From positions 1 to 64,000 of the forward strand of contig CAYFLR010000019.1 of assembly GCA_964343805.1 (NCBI GenBank): a stretch of DNA of 64,000 nucleotides, given 5' to 3'. Positions 17,627 to 27,254 of the stretch are shown one piece after another. The position numbers and the translations under genes were made by a program. The notes beneath the pieces are model-generated. The model searched no databases. It had not been told where the DNA came from and saw only the letters and a program-made list of their open reading frames with translations. The DNA is from CAYFLR01 sp964343805. Lineage in GTDB: Bacteria > Bdellovibrionota_B > Oligoflexia > CAYFLR01. How positions within the stretch are numbered: position 1 is the first letter of the stretch; every line of letters starts with the position of its first letter.

Positions 17627-17850
17627 GTGTCACCCAACGTTCCCTTTTGAACCTGTTCTTTTACAATACTTATAGATAATTGTACCACGGATGACACTCG
17701 TTTAACCACCGTGTCAATATTATTGGTAGATAAAATATAGTCATGAAAATAGTCTATGGTTCTTTTGTCATTGATTTTTAATGACCAGAAAAAGGCTGTT
17801 CCGACCAGTAAAAGAGTGAGCATAATTAATTTTTTGGTGAGGGTAAACAT
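17623..17850 (-). CDS. Small membrane-anchored protein
   Basis: A 75-residue protein with one N-terminal hydrophobic helix (LIMLTLLLVGTAFFWSL) and a soluble tail of about 50 residues predicted to lie outside the cytoplasm. The ATG at 17850 is chosen because GGAG lies 6 bases upstream; a TTG at 17862 is also open. Its stop overlaps the start of the next gene. It is the first gene of the three-gene envelope cluster. Function unknown. Confidence 0.6.
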   Translation of the reverse strand: MFTLTKKLIMLTLLLVGTAFFWSLKINDKRTIDYFHDYILSTNNIDTVVKRVSSVVQLSISIVKEQVQKGTLGDT

Positions 17851-17862
17851 GCGCATCTCCAA

Positions 17863-17882
17863 TTAAATAACCTGTTATTTAA
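17863..17882. promoter_or_regulatory. 20-bp AT-rich palindrome before the envelope cluster
   Basis: Two perfect 9-bp arms (TTAAATAAC and GTTATTTAA) flank two bases, 12 bases upstream of the small protein's start codon. The position fits an operator or a 5'-UTR hairpin next to the ribosome binding site. Confidence 0.35.
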
Positions 17883-17972
17883 AATAATTATGGCCGTTTT
17901 TTATGGATTTTTCAACTTGAAATTAGGGATTTAACACCCAGGGAAAGATCTTTAATAAACTAGAAAGGAATA

Positions 17973-20389
17973 CTACACCGCTACTTTTTGATTTACTACC
18001 TTTGGATAGTAACGGTTTGCTTCAATTTTGAAAGCCTTGTCTACAAAATTGTTGTAGTCTATCAAGACGGCCTCGAAAACTTGGTCTAAATTGGAGGCAA
18101 ATACTATTTCTAAGTCAGCTAATAACTCAGAATCCATTTCCTCCACATCCTTCTTGTTTTCAGATGGCAAAACTACTTTCTTAATGCCATGGCGCATGGC
18201 AGCTAAGACCTTTTCCTTAACTCCACCAATTGGTAATATACGCCCATGAAGTGATATTTCACCGGTCATGGCACAATTCTGCATCACTGGAATTCCGGTA
18301 ATAGCACTCACGAGAGCCGTACACATTGATATACCTGCTGATGGTCCGTCTTTAGGAATTGCTCCAGATGGAACATGAACATGGAAATCATTTTGGGTAA
18401 AAGCAGTTTCTTGTATTTGAAAGTATTGACTTTTCGATCGAATATAGCTTAAGGCTGTAAAAATTGACTCTTTCATAACATCGCCAAGAGAGCCCGTTTG
18501 TCTAAATTCTCCCTTACCCGGCATCACATTGCATTCAATTTGGAGAATTTCTCCTCCTACTCGGGTCCAGGCTAAACCTATCACAGNNNNNNNNNNGGCT
18601 CATTGATATTTATATCATCATTTTTATACTTAATTTGACCTAATAGTTCCTGCAGATATTCAAGATCCAGATTCTTTTTAAGCTCTGTTCCTTCGGCTTT
18701 TTTCCTAGCAACTTTTCTATATACTGCAGCAAATTGCCTTTCCAGTTCTCTCACTCCCGACTCACGGGTGTAATGCCTGATGATTTTTCCTATCATTTCA
18801 TCATTTATGTTAATATCTTCCTCATTAATCCCACTCAGCTTTGTTTGTTTGGGAACAAGATATTGTTTGGCAATTTCCAGCTTTTCATATTCAGCATAAC
18901 CACTTAAGTTTATAAGCTCCACTCTATCTAATAGGGGTGCAGGAATTCCTTCTAAGCTATTCGCGGTTCCAATGAACAGCACCTCAGACAAATCTACTTC
19001 TAAATTCACATAATGATCCACAAAAGTATGATTTTGCTCAGGATCTAACACCTCAAGAAGGGCAGAAGCTGGGTCCCCTCTATAGTCAGAAGTTAACTTA
19101 TCAAGCTCATCCAATAAAATTACAGGATTAATAGACTTGGCCTTTTGAAGGGCTTGAATGATACGGCCTGGCATGGCTCCTACATAGGTTCTTCTATGAC
19201 CCCTAATCTCAGATTCATCTTTCACACCACCTAAGGCAATTCGAGCATATTTTCTTCCAATAGACTTTGCAATGGATTGACCCAATGATGTTTTACCTAC
19301 ACCTGGAGCACCCACCAAACAGAGAATTGGTCCTTTTAATGAGTTGGTTAGTTTTTTAACAGCCAAAAACTCAATAATACGATCTTTGACCTTATCAATT
19401 CCATAATGGCCTTCATCCAAAGCCTTTAAGACCTTAGATAAATCTAGCTCTTCTTCCGTTCTCTTATCCCAAGGCATGTCTAACAAGCAATCAATGTATC
19501 CTCTAACGAAAGTTGCTTCAGCCGCATCAGGTGGCATATGATTCAATTTATTGATCTGCTGAGAGACCTCTTTTGCAACCGCCTCAGGTAGATTCATGTT
19601 TTCAAACTTGGAACGAAGCTTATCAACTTCCTCTTCACGAGATTCCACATCACCCAATTCTCCTCGGATCATCTTCATCTGTTCTCTGAGAAAGTACTCG
19701 CGTTGACTATTTCCTAGCTCCTCTTTGGTCTTATTTTGAATACCTATTTGCACCTTAATAAATTCAATCTCATTTTCCAATAGATGGGCTATTCGCATCA
19801 GACGATCGAATGATTGCCTGCAACTCAACATGAATTCTATCTCATCGACATTAAAATCCAAGTTAGAGGCAATAACATCGGCTAACCTTCCTGGGTCAAC
19901 AATGTCATCAATAATCATCATCATATCGGGGGAAATAAATTTACCCAAGGATATTAAGGTCTCTAGCTGATGACGTACCCGTGCACAAAGCTCTGAGACT
20001 TGTTCTTTGGTATGCTCACCTAATTCATCATTAATTTGATCAAAAATAGCATATAAAACGGAACCCTCATCAACAAAACTTGAAACAACTCCTTTAACAA
20101 TACCCTGAACAAGTATTTTTAGTCGTCCATCGGGCATATTAACGGTTCTCAAGATCTTGACCACCGAACCCGCAGGTCGGCACTGTAAATGTAAAGGCTC
20201 TTCTTGTGATGAGGCTGTTTTCTTTAAGGCTATAAATAGCATTTGATTTTCATCAAGAGCTTTGTTTACAGCAGCAACATGTTCTTCATTTGTAACAAAT
20301 ATAGGTAATACAATATTCGGAAAAACAACAACTTCATCCAGAAGTAAAAGAGGTATTTTATTAATTATTAAATGGGAATGCGTATCCAT
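17973..20389 (-). CDS. lon: ATP-dependent Lon protease (split by an assembly gap)
   Basis: Cytoplasmic AAA+ serine protease for damaged and regulatory proteins. The first part has the LON N-domain (IPLLLLDEVVVFPNIVLPIFV), Walker A GAPGVGKTSLGQSI and Walker B VILLDELDKL with SALLEVLDPEQN. The second part has GLAWTRVGGE, the catalytic Ser in PKDGPSAGISM and Lys in GVKEKVLAAMRHG. Ten N at 18587-18596 break the frame at the join of AAA and protease domains; the flanks fit one intact gene. The ATG at 20389 follows GGTGA; an ATG at 20428 is an alternative. It lies downstream of grpE. Confidence 0.95.
18587..18596. other. Assembly gap (10 N) inside lon
   Basis: Ten N between the AAA+ and protease domains of lon. 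The number of bases does not keep the reading frame, so 10 is a placeholder, not a measured length. Lon proteins usually have a short connecting stretch here. Confidence 0.95.
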
Positions 20390-20594
20390 AAATTTCACCA
20401 ATATTGAAGGATTAATTCCAAACTCCATTTTCTTCTTCGGTGGTTGAAATAAAAACTTTACCGTTCCCAGTTGAGTTTATGATGAAAATTTCTTTATTTA
20501 GCTTATGAATACAGTGACTTGAAATATTAAGATTTGTTTATAAAAGACAAAAAGAGCGGAAAGGAAAGGGAAAAAATTATGGAATAAAAACTAA

Positions 20595-21203
20595 TTAATC
20601 CTCATCCTTTTTTTCACTGCTAGATCTGATAGCAACCTTTACCATAGAAGGACGCAATAGCCGGTCATTGATCATGTAACCCTTTTGAAAAACTTCCATT
20701 ACATGCTGATCTTCGTGCTCATCCGACTCTACTTGGGTCACAGCAGAATGATATTCCGGGTCAAATTTCTTATTAAGAGCCTCAACTTCCACTACACCAT
20801 GCTTTTTAAGCACATCTACCATCACTTTGGCGTTCATACAAACCCCTTCGTGATAGGAAGCGAGCACTTCACTTTCTTCATTAGGTTTTTGAGATATAGC
20901 CATATCAAAGTTATCTAAAACCACTAATAAATCTTTAGCTATGTTTTCGCTGCTGTATTTGATCCACTCATCCTTTTGTTTTTGCATCCGTTTTCTTTGA
21001 TTATCAAAGTCAGCCATAGCTAAAAGTAGCTTCTCCTTTGATTCATCACGTTCTTGTTCGAGTTCTTCTACTCTCTGCTCAAGTTGAGCAACGGGATCCA
21101 ATTCTTGCTCTTCTTCTTTATCTTCAACTTGCTCTTCCGTAACTTCGACGGCTTCAGCAGTGTTTTTTTGTTCTTCTTCCATTGATTCTTTATTTTCTTC
21201 CAT
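20595..21203 (-). CDS. grpE: GrpE nucleotide exchange factor
   Basis: Exchange factor for DnaK. The 202-residue protein has a strongly acidic N-terminus, a long coiled coil (LEQRVEELEQERDESKEKLLLAMADFDNQRKR) and the C-terminal wing with FDPEYHSAVTQVES and GYMINDRLLRPSMVKVA, the GrpE signature. AGGTG precedes the ATG. DnaK is not in this window. It is followed by lon. Confidence 0.95.
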   Translation of the reverse strand: MEENKESMEEEQKNTAEAVEVTEEQVEDKEEEQELDPVAQLEQRVEELEQERDESKEKLLLAMADFDNQRKRMQKQKDEWIKYSSENIAKDLLVVLDNFDMAISQKPNEESEVLASYHEGVCMNAKVMVDVLKKHGVVEVEALNKKFDPEYHSAVTQVESDEHEDQHVMEVFQKGYMINDRLLRPSMVKVAIRSSSEKKDED

Positions 21204-21261
21204 TTTACACCTATATATTTACCCTAGTTTGAATTTGGAAAGTCTCTATTCAATGTTAATG

Positions 21262-21289
21262 AATGTATGCATTCTAGTCCGGTTGTCAA
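21262..21289 (-). promoter_or_regulatory. Candidate promoter for grpE
   Basis: On the minus strand TTGACA (21284-21289) is followed after 16 bases by TACATT (21262-21267). Transcription would start about 50 bases before the grpE ATG. The -35 matches the sigma-70 consensus fully and the -10 in 4 of 6. No CIRCE element is seen. Confidence 0.45.
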
Positions 21290-21321
21290 GAGGAGGACAT
21301 TCAATTTATCCAAGATTTAAG

Positions 21322-22620
21322 CTATCTAAGGTGAAAACTCTCTAAGGTCCACAAAGAAATCGAGTTATGAAACCAAAACCCCTTGCTCGTACATGCAACA
21401 ACCCCATACTCAAAAGTAATCAAACCTTTGTTTAGGGCATCTGTTAAACAATCTTTCATTGTAAATACTCTATTAAATATGTTTTCGCAGGTTAATATTG
21501 ACAAGCCTGTCGAACGCCGCAAACTTAGGAAAACATATTCCATCAGAGCCTCATCCTCTCCTCTTAAGTCCTCAACATAAATGGCCCCACTTTGATCCTT
21601 ATCCCATTCATACTTAAGATATTGCTCAATTGATTCTTTTGCAGAGAACCTCTTCCCAACAAACTCATGAGAACGCCTCAAAAAACTATGCGCACCAGCC
21701 CCAAACCCTCTATAAGGATTATAGAGCCAATAGTTTAGATTATGTATACTTTGATGCCCTTCTAATGCAAAGTTAGATATCTCATATTGAGTAAAACCTC
21801 TTTCCTTGGCGCTACTCACTATATGATGATATAATTGTTCCTCTTTTTCTTCACCCATCCGGGCAATATGGCCCTTGGTTAATTTACGACTCAGTTCAGA
21901 TTGCTCCCCATAAGTGAGACTATAAAATGAAAAGTGAGGAATCTTCCACCTGTCAACCAAGGCAAAAACCTGATCAATATCCTTTTTTGTTTGATCAGGG
22001 ATCCCAAATATAAAGTCCAGGCTGATTGACTGAAAATTCTGCTTACTTATACATTCCAACATTTTTTCCAAATGATCTAATTGCTGCACTCTTCCAATTT
22101 TTCGCTGCAATTCAGAATTTAGAGTCTGCACCCCTAAACTAATTCGATTGATTCCTGCTTTTTCATAAGCCCGCACTTTTGCATCCGTTAAATCAAATGA
22201 ATTGCATTCTATTGAAAGTTCAGCCGATTCATTTAATGGTATAGATTCTTTGATTGCTCTTATTATCAACTCTATAGATTCAATGGGTAAAATAGAAGGA
22301 GATCCCCCGCCAAAATAAAGAGAGTTTGCCTTAAAGGAAGTAGGGGAATGTTGGTGGTGCCACTCAATCTCTTTTATGACCGTTTCAACATAGCGAGCGT
22401 GACGATCGGAATTAAAATCTATTTCGCGATAAAAATCGCAGTAGCAACATTTTCTATAGCAAAATGGGACATGTATATAAACCCCTCCAACTTTAGCTTG
22501 ACAATGCCCAGAAGCTTTGATAGTCCCTTGTGTCATCGGATCATTAAAAAAATTTAAGCAAGATTTAGAAATAAAATAACCAAAAAAATTAATTAACTTA
22601 TTCGGTTGAAAAAATCTCAT
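21322..22620 (-). CDS. hemW: HemW-like radical SAM protein
   Basis: Radical SAM enzyme of the HemW/HemN-like family, thought to handle heme rather than oxidise coproporphyrinogen. The cluster motif is CYRKCCYC in VYIHVPFCYRKCCYCDFY. Further family motifs are LYFGGGSPSIL, INRISLGVQTLN, LDFIFGIPDQT and YEISNFALEG with NYWLYNPYRGFGAGAHSF. At 432 residues it is longer than usual because of about 40 extra N-terminal residues; the ATG at 22536 would give a more typical start, but neither start has a clear ribosome site. Confidence 0.88.
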   Translation of the reverse strand: MRFFQPNKLINFFGYFISKSCLNFFNDPMTQGTIKASGHCQAKVGGVYIHVPFCYRKCCYCDFYREIDFNSDRHARYVETVIKEIEWHHQHSPTSFKANSLYFGGGSPSILPIESIELIIRAIKESIPLNESAELSIECNSFDLTDAKVRAYEKAGINRISLGVQTLNSELQRKIGRVQQLDHLEKMLECISKQNFQSISLDFIFGIPDQTKKDIDQVFALVDRWKIPHFSFYSLTYGEQSELSRKLTKGHIARMGEEKEEQLYHHIVSSAKERGFTQYEISNFALEGHQSIHNLNYWLYNPYRGFGAGAHSFLRRSHEFVGKRFSAKESIEQYLKYEWDKDQSGAIYVEDLRGEDEALMEYVFLSLRRSTGLSILTCENIFNRVFTMKDCLTDALNKGLITFEYGVVACTSKGFWFHNSISLWTLESFHLR

Positions 22621-22765
22621 CCGAGCATGGCTCAGTTTTATCTGGATGTCAATTATGGATCTTATTTAAATAAGAAAATATAAGTAGAATTTATTCCTGA
22701 TTTTCATAATTTTATGTTCCGGTTTTTGTCGTTTTACCTTTTTCTTTTGTTGGAGAAATCGCTCG

Positions 22766-23152
22766 ATGCCATTGAATGAACCTCAATCTTCAGAAGCCCT
22801 CAATGTTTGTTGCAACCACATAATCGAAAACATGTCCCTTGATCAAATCGTAGAATTAAAGCTCAACTCCTTTCTACAGAAGGTGAGTCATGATTCTGAC
22901 GTTGGTATTTTTCAACTGCTCACTTCCACTGTGGAAAAATGCATTATTGAAAATATCCTGCGTAAAACAAATGGCACCCAAACCAAAACCTCGCAAATTC
23001 TTGGGATCAATCGCAACACCCTGCGCAAGAAAATTCTCGAATTAAATGTGGATATCGCCAAAATCAAAATCCCCAGACGCACTGCGAAAAGACACCAAAG
23101 TCAATATACCTATATGGAGGATCAAGAGTCTTGGCCACCCACACTCCTATGA
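22766..23152 (+). CDS. Fis-family DNA-binding protein
   Basis: A 128-residue protein whose middle part (VEKCIIENILRKTNGTQTKTSQILGINRNTLRKKILEL) is a clear Fis-type helix-turn-helix, as in Fis and in the C-termini of NtrC-type activators. There is no AAA+ domain, so it is a free-standing Fis-like protein, possibly a nucleoid or local regulator. GGAGA precedes the ATG. It overlaps the start of mutS by 22 bases, suggesting co-expression. Confidence 0.78.
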   Translation: MPLNEPQSSEALNVCCNHIIENMSLDQIVELKLNSFLQKVSHDSDVGIFQLLTSTVEKCIIENILRKTNGTQTKTSQILGINRNTLRKKILELNVDIAKIKIPRRTAKRHQSQYTYMEDQESWPPTLL

Positions 23153-25800
23153 TGCAACAGTACTATTCGATTAAGAAAGAGTATCCCGATATGATACTCT
23201 TTTTTCGTCTAGGGGATTTCTATGAAATGTTTGATGAAGATGCCAAGATTGCTTCCCCAATCTTAGGAGTTGCCTTAACCACTCGAAACAAAAACGCCGA
23301 TAATCCAACTCCCCTTTGTGGTATCCCTTTTCACGCAGCAGATCAATACATTATAAAACTACTGAAACAAGGTCTCAAAGTAGCTATTTGTGACCAAATT
23401 GAAGACCCCAAAAAGGCAACCGGGCTAGTTAAACGTAAGGTCGTAAAGGTCATGACGCCAGGAGTCATCGCTAATCCTGACTACCTAGATGATAAATCAA
23501 ATAATTATCTCGCAGGAATAGAAAAAAATAACCAAGGCTATCTTTTTGGCTTTATCGATGTCTCCACCAACCAGTTCCAAATTAGCCAGCTCTCCTGCTT
23601 AGAAGAACTGCTTGACGAATTGTTACGGATCGCCCCCCAAGAGATTTTATTGGGCGTCAAATGTGGCCGAGAGGTGGAACAATTCTTATCCGAAAATAGC
23701 AAGCTACGAAACACAACCCTTTCTCGACCAACTCAACAGAAAGAGCTTAACCGCGAGGAACTGTTTAAAATTATTTTCAATCAATTTGGGGAACAGACCT
23801 CCAGTATGGATGAAAATATTTTTCCGGTCGCCGCACTTATAATAAACTATCTGCAAGAAACTCTCCCTCGCTCCCTAGATCACATCAAGTCTATTGGGAC
23901 TTATCAAACCTCCTCCCATTTGGAGTTGGATGAAGCCACCCGTAGGAATCTAGAGATTTTTTCAACTGGATACAATTTCAGTAAAGAGGGAACGCTCCTT
24001 TCTATTTTAGATAAGACCCTCACCTCAATGGGAGGGCGTTTACTCAAATCATGGCTCCTTTTCCCTCTTAAAAGTAAAAGGAGGATTTTAGAGCGCCTGG
24101 GCGCTGTTGAGTCAATTTACAACTTCCCCCATGTGCAACAGGCTTTGAGTAAAAATCTCCGTCAGTTTTCAGATATAGAACGTCTCGGTATTAAAATTTC
24201 CAGCGGCACTGTCACTCCTCGTGACTTAGTGAGATTAAAAGAATCCCTCAGGTTGATTCCTGAACTCAAAGAGATTTTGAGTTCAATCGACGATCTCTTA
24301 TTAGGAAAAACCAACAAAACATTGAATCCCTTGTCTAAATTGGTTTCCATTTTAGATAAGGCTTTCGACGATGAAGCCCCGGTAAACACCCGATCAGGTG
24401 GATTTATTAAGGCAGGCTTTAACCCGGAATTAGACGAGCTACGAAATTTAGTTACAAATTCAAAAGGAATTTTAGCCGCTTTAGAAACCCGAGAACGAGA
24501 ACAAACCGGCATCACCACTTTGAGAGTTCGTTTTAATAATGTCTTTGGTTATTATATAGAGGTCAGCAAAGCTAAAAGCGATCTGGTCCCCAATCACTAT
24601 ATTCGAAAGCAGACCCTTACTAATTCTGAGCGCTATTTTACAGATGAACTCAAAGATTACGAGGATAAGATTCTAACTGCTCAAGACAAGATGCAAACTT
24701 TGGAGATGGATCTATTCAATCGGATAATCACTGAAATCGTAGGTTTTGTTCCTGAGCTTTGCACCCAATCAAATTCCGTGGCCACCTTAGATATTATCCA
24801 TTCTTTTGCTAGTATTTCCGCGAAATGGAATTATCATAAGCCCTCCATCATAGATAGTGGAGCCATTAAAATTGTTGAGGGGCGCCATCCGGTGATTGAA
24901 CAACAACTCGCTTCCACCTCTAAAGAGGCTTTTGTTCCCAACGATATTTTTATCGATCCCAACAAAGAACAGATTTTACTTATTACCGGTCCTAACATGG
25001 CAGGTAAGTCTACCATTATGCGCCAGACCGCCCTCTGTTCTCTAATGACTCAAATCGGGTGTTTTGTCCCCGCAGAAGAAGCTCAAATGAGCATTGTAGA
25101 TAAGATTTTCACCCGAGTTGGAGCTTCTGACAACTTATTAGAAGGTCACTCTACCTTTATGGTGGAAATGTTAGAAACTGCCAACATTCTTAAAAATGCC
25201 ACTTCATCCAGTCTCATTTTATTAGATGAAATCGGTCGAGGAACCAGTACTTACGATGGAGTGTCCATAGCCTGGTCAGTTATTGAGGCCATTCATGATA
25301 TAAAGGCAAATACTCTATTCGCCACCCATTATCATGAGCTCACGACTCTCAGCAATGACCTTGAACGATTACAGAATTATCAGGTGCTGGTTGAAGAAAA
25401 CCAAGGTCAGGTAAAATTTGTTCGCAAGCTAGCACGCGGAGCCGTTAATAAAAGTTACGGTATTCAAGTTGCAGAACTGGCTGGACTTCCTAAAGAGGTC
25501 ACCCAAAGAGCTTTCACCATTTTAGATAAATTAGAGAATGGAAAAAGCCAACTTCAAGTGAAAGAAGCCGATCCCACTTTACTCTCTCATTCTCAGCCTG
25601 AAATACAGACAGCCATTCAATTTCAAGCCAATCTCTTTGGAGAGCAAGAACCTCCTGCAAAAGCCGCCTTAGCTGACCCTTTACACAAAGAAATGTCCAC
25701 CATACTAGATTATCCAGTAGAAAGACGCACCCCTCTGGATGCCATGAATTTTATTGCTAAAGTTCAAAAGCGACTCAAACACCAAATCACTTTAAGTTAA
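23131..25800 (+). CDS. mutS: DNA mismatch repair protein MutS
   Basis: Mismatch-recognition ATPase, 889 residues. The N-terminus has HTPMMQQYYSIKKEYPD and the mismatch-wedge FRLGDFYEMF (F-x-E-type). The clamp region is followed by Walker A GPNMAGKSTIMRQ, LLDEIGRGTSTYDG and FATHYHELTTL. The start is TTG at 23131, chosen because GGAGG lies ten bases upstream and the THTPMMQQY start is conserved. Its stop shares bases with the stop of the convergent lipoprotein gene. Confidence 0.97.
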   Translation: MATHTPMMQQYYSIKKEYPDMILFFRLGDFYEMFDEDAKIASPILGVALTTRNKNADNPTPLCGIPFHAADQYIIKLLKQGLKVAICDQIEDPKKATGLVKRKVVKVMTPGVIANPDYLDDKSNNYLAGIEKNNQGYLFGFIDVSTNQFQISQLSCLEELLDELLRIAPQEILLGVKCGREVEQFLSENSKLRNTTLSRPTQQKELNREELFKIIFNQFGEQTSSMDENIFPVAALIINYLQETLPRSLDHIKSIGTYQTSSHLELDEATRRNLEIFSTGYNFSKEGTLLSILDKTLTSMGGRLLKSWLLFPLKSKRRILERLGAVESIYNFPHVQQALSKNLRQFSDIERLGIKISSGTVTPRDLVRLKESLRLIPELKEILSSIDDLLLGKTNKTLNPLSKLVSILDKAFDDEAPVNTRSGGFIKAGFNPELDELRNLVTNSKGILAALETREREQTGITTLRVRFNNVFGYYIEVSKAKSDLVPNHYIRKQTLTNSERYFTDELKDYEDKILTAQDKMQTLEMDLFNRIITEIVGFVPELCTQSNSVATLDIIHSFASISAKWNYHKPSIIDSGAIKIVEGRHPVIEQQLASTSKEAFVPNDIFIDPNKEQILLITGPNMAGKSTIMRQTALCSLMTQIGCFVPAEEAQMSIVDKIFTRVGASDNLLEGHSTFMVEMLETANILKNATSSSLILLDEIGRGTSTYDGVSIAWSVIEAIHDIKANTLFATHYHELTTLSNDLERLQNYQVLVEENQGQVKFVRKLARGAVNKSYGIQVAELAGLPKEVTQRAFTILDKLENGKSQLQVKEADPTLLSHSQPEIQTAIQFQANLFGEQEPPAKAALADPLHKEMSTILDYPVERRTPLDAMNFIAKVQKRLKHQITLS

Positions 25801-27134
25801 AGAACGGGTCTTGGTAAGGAAATCAGGCTAAAAACCTGCTCTACTGTTAACCGACTACGGTAACTGTTTTTAGCAGCTTCTAATTTTTCTTTTTGCTCAT
25901 CAGTGAGCTCTTCACCGTCTACACCAGCATCTTCAGCTGCTTTAGAAAGATCCTCAGCTGAACTAGAACTCTTAAGTTCAGTGATAGCAGAGGTAATATC
26001 TTCAGGAACTGTTTCTCCTTCATAGATAGTATCTACCTTTTGCTGTACCGCTTCTCCTAGTTGCTCCTGGATAAATTTTCCACCACCAGACTCTCTACCA
26101 CCGAGAGCATCCGAAGCTTTCTTTCGATACTCAGTTAAAGTTGCAGCCATCTCACTAATAGAATCAGTAATACTATCTGGAGCACCAGCATCTTTAAAAG
26201 CCTGCATACTATTTTCTAGGTCATCAGAAAACCAATCGAGAACTTTACTGTTAACAAACTTATCCAATTCTGCACTCAATGAGTTGATACCCTTAACAAC
26301 ATCGTTCACAGTTGAACTGTCAGTAAAGCCTGAAGAGCCTTGCTCTTTCTTTTTTTCTAATTCATCTAAGATGGAAACACTGTCAATGGTTCCATCTCCA
26401 TCTTGGTCAAAGAACATCACAAAGAATTTCAAAGAACGAATCAGCAAATTAAATCCTTTAATTAAATTTACACGAGCTTTTTCATAATCTTTTGGCAGCT
26501 TGTCCAGCTGATCCAAAGAACTTTGCAGGGAAGCCAACTCAGGAAAGTCCTTTCCTAAGTCTTCCATCGTGGTATATTCCTTTTGCTTAACATACTCTTT
26601 TTGCTTAGTAGAAAGAGGGTCGATGGCGGAAGTTAAGGCGGTAAGACCTGTTGGGCCAGAGGATTTTTTTGATTTAGATTTGGATTTAGCAGATCCCACC
26701 AATTGAGCTTTATCTGGAGTCACCAGCCATAGCTTTTTAGATGAGTCCTCTTTAGATTCGTCGTCAGATTTTCCATCTGACTTTTTAGAGTCACTGGAAC
26801 TGCTCTTTTTATCACTATCGGAACTGGAAGAGGACCCCATCACCATCCCAATCATTTTTCGTGCGAGGTCAAAGATATCAACCCCCCCCATAGCACTGTA
26901 GGTAAAGGCTATGAAGATCTGAGCTTGATAGTTGTCCGGCTCATTTTTCAAGATCTTTTCAAAGCTTTCTATTGCTTTGTCGTAAGACTTAGAGCCTTCA
27001 TCATAATAGTTTATACCTTGATAAGTTAGAACATCGGTTCCTTCTTCATCGGCTTCTGTATGGCACGCCTGAAGCCCCAAAAGTAAAAGAGTTAAAGCCA
27101 CAATCCATGTGATGTTAATTAAGATAGTCTTCAT
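25797..27134 (-). CDS. Lipoprotein with TPR-like start and EF-hand-like loop
   Basis: Not a named family. The signal peptide ends in LLGLQAC, a plausible lipobox. A TPR-like helical pair follows (YDKAIESFEKILKNEPDNYQAQIFIAFTYSAMGG), then a long Ser/Asp/Lys-rich linker, a helical region, and FFDQDGDGTIDSVSIL, which has the DxDxDGxxD pattern of calcium loops. The ATG at 27134 is preceded by GGGGTGA; an open frame extends to 27176. It is probably an envelope protein of 445 residues. Confidence 0.7.
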   Translation of the reverse strand: MKTILINITWIVALTLLLLGLQACHTEADEEGTDVLTYQGINYYDEGSKSYDKAIESFEKILKNEPDNYQAQIFIAFTYSAMGGVDIFDLARKMIGMVMGSSSSSDSDKKSSSSDSKKSDGKSDDESKEDSSKKLWLVTPDKAQLVGSAKSKSKSKKSSGPTGLTALTSAIDPLSTKQKEYVKQKEYTTMEDLGKDFPELASLQSSLDQLDKLPKDYEKARVNLIKGFNLLIRSLKFFVMFFDQDGDGTIDSVSILDELEKKKEQGSSGFTDSSTVNDVVKGINSLSAELDKFVNSKVLDWFSDDLENSMQAFKDAGAPDSITDSISEMAATLTEYRKKASDALGGRESGGGKFIQEQLGEAVQQKVDTIYEGETVPEDITSAITELKSSSSAEDLSKAAEDAGVDGEELTDEQKEKLEAAKNSYRSRLTVEQVFSLISLPRPVL

Positions 27135-27254
27135 GTTAATATTCACCCCTTTTTGCTGATCTTCCTTTAGAAACATGGTAACGTTTGATCATGATTGTAA
27201 AAGTATAGGGAATTTGAGACGAAAAGTACATGAAAAAACACTGATTGATTTGAG

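Noticed and set aside
17973..20389. Two separate genes (AAA+ part and protease part of lon)
   Set aside because: The break coincides with the ten N and both sides fit one Lon in order.
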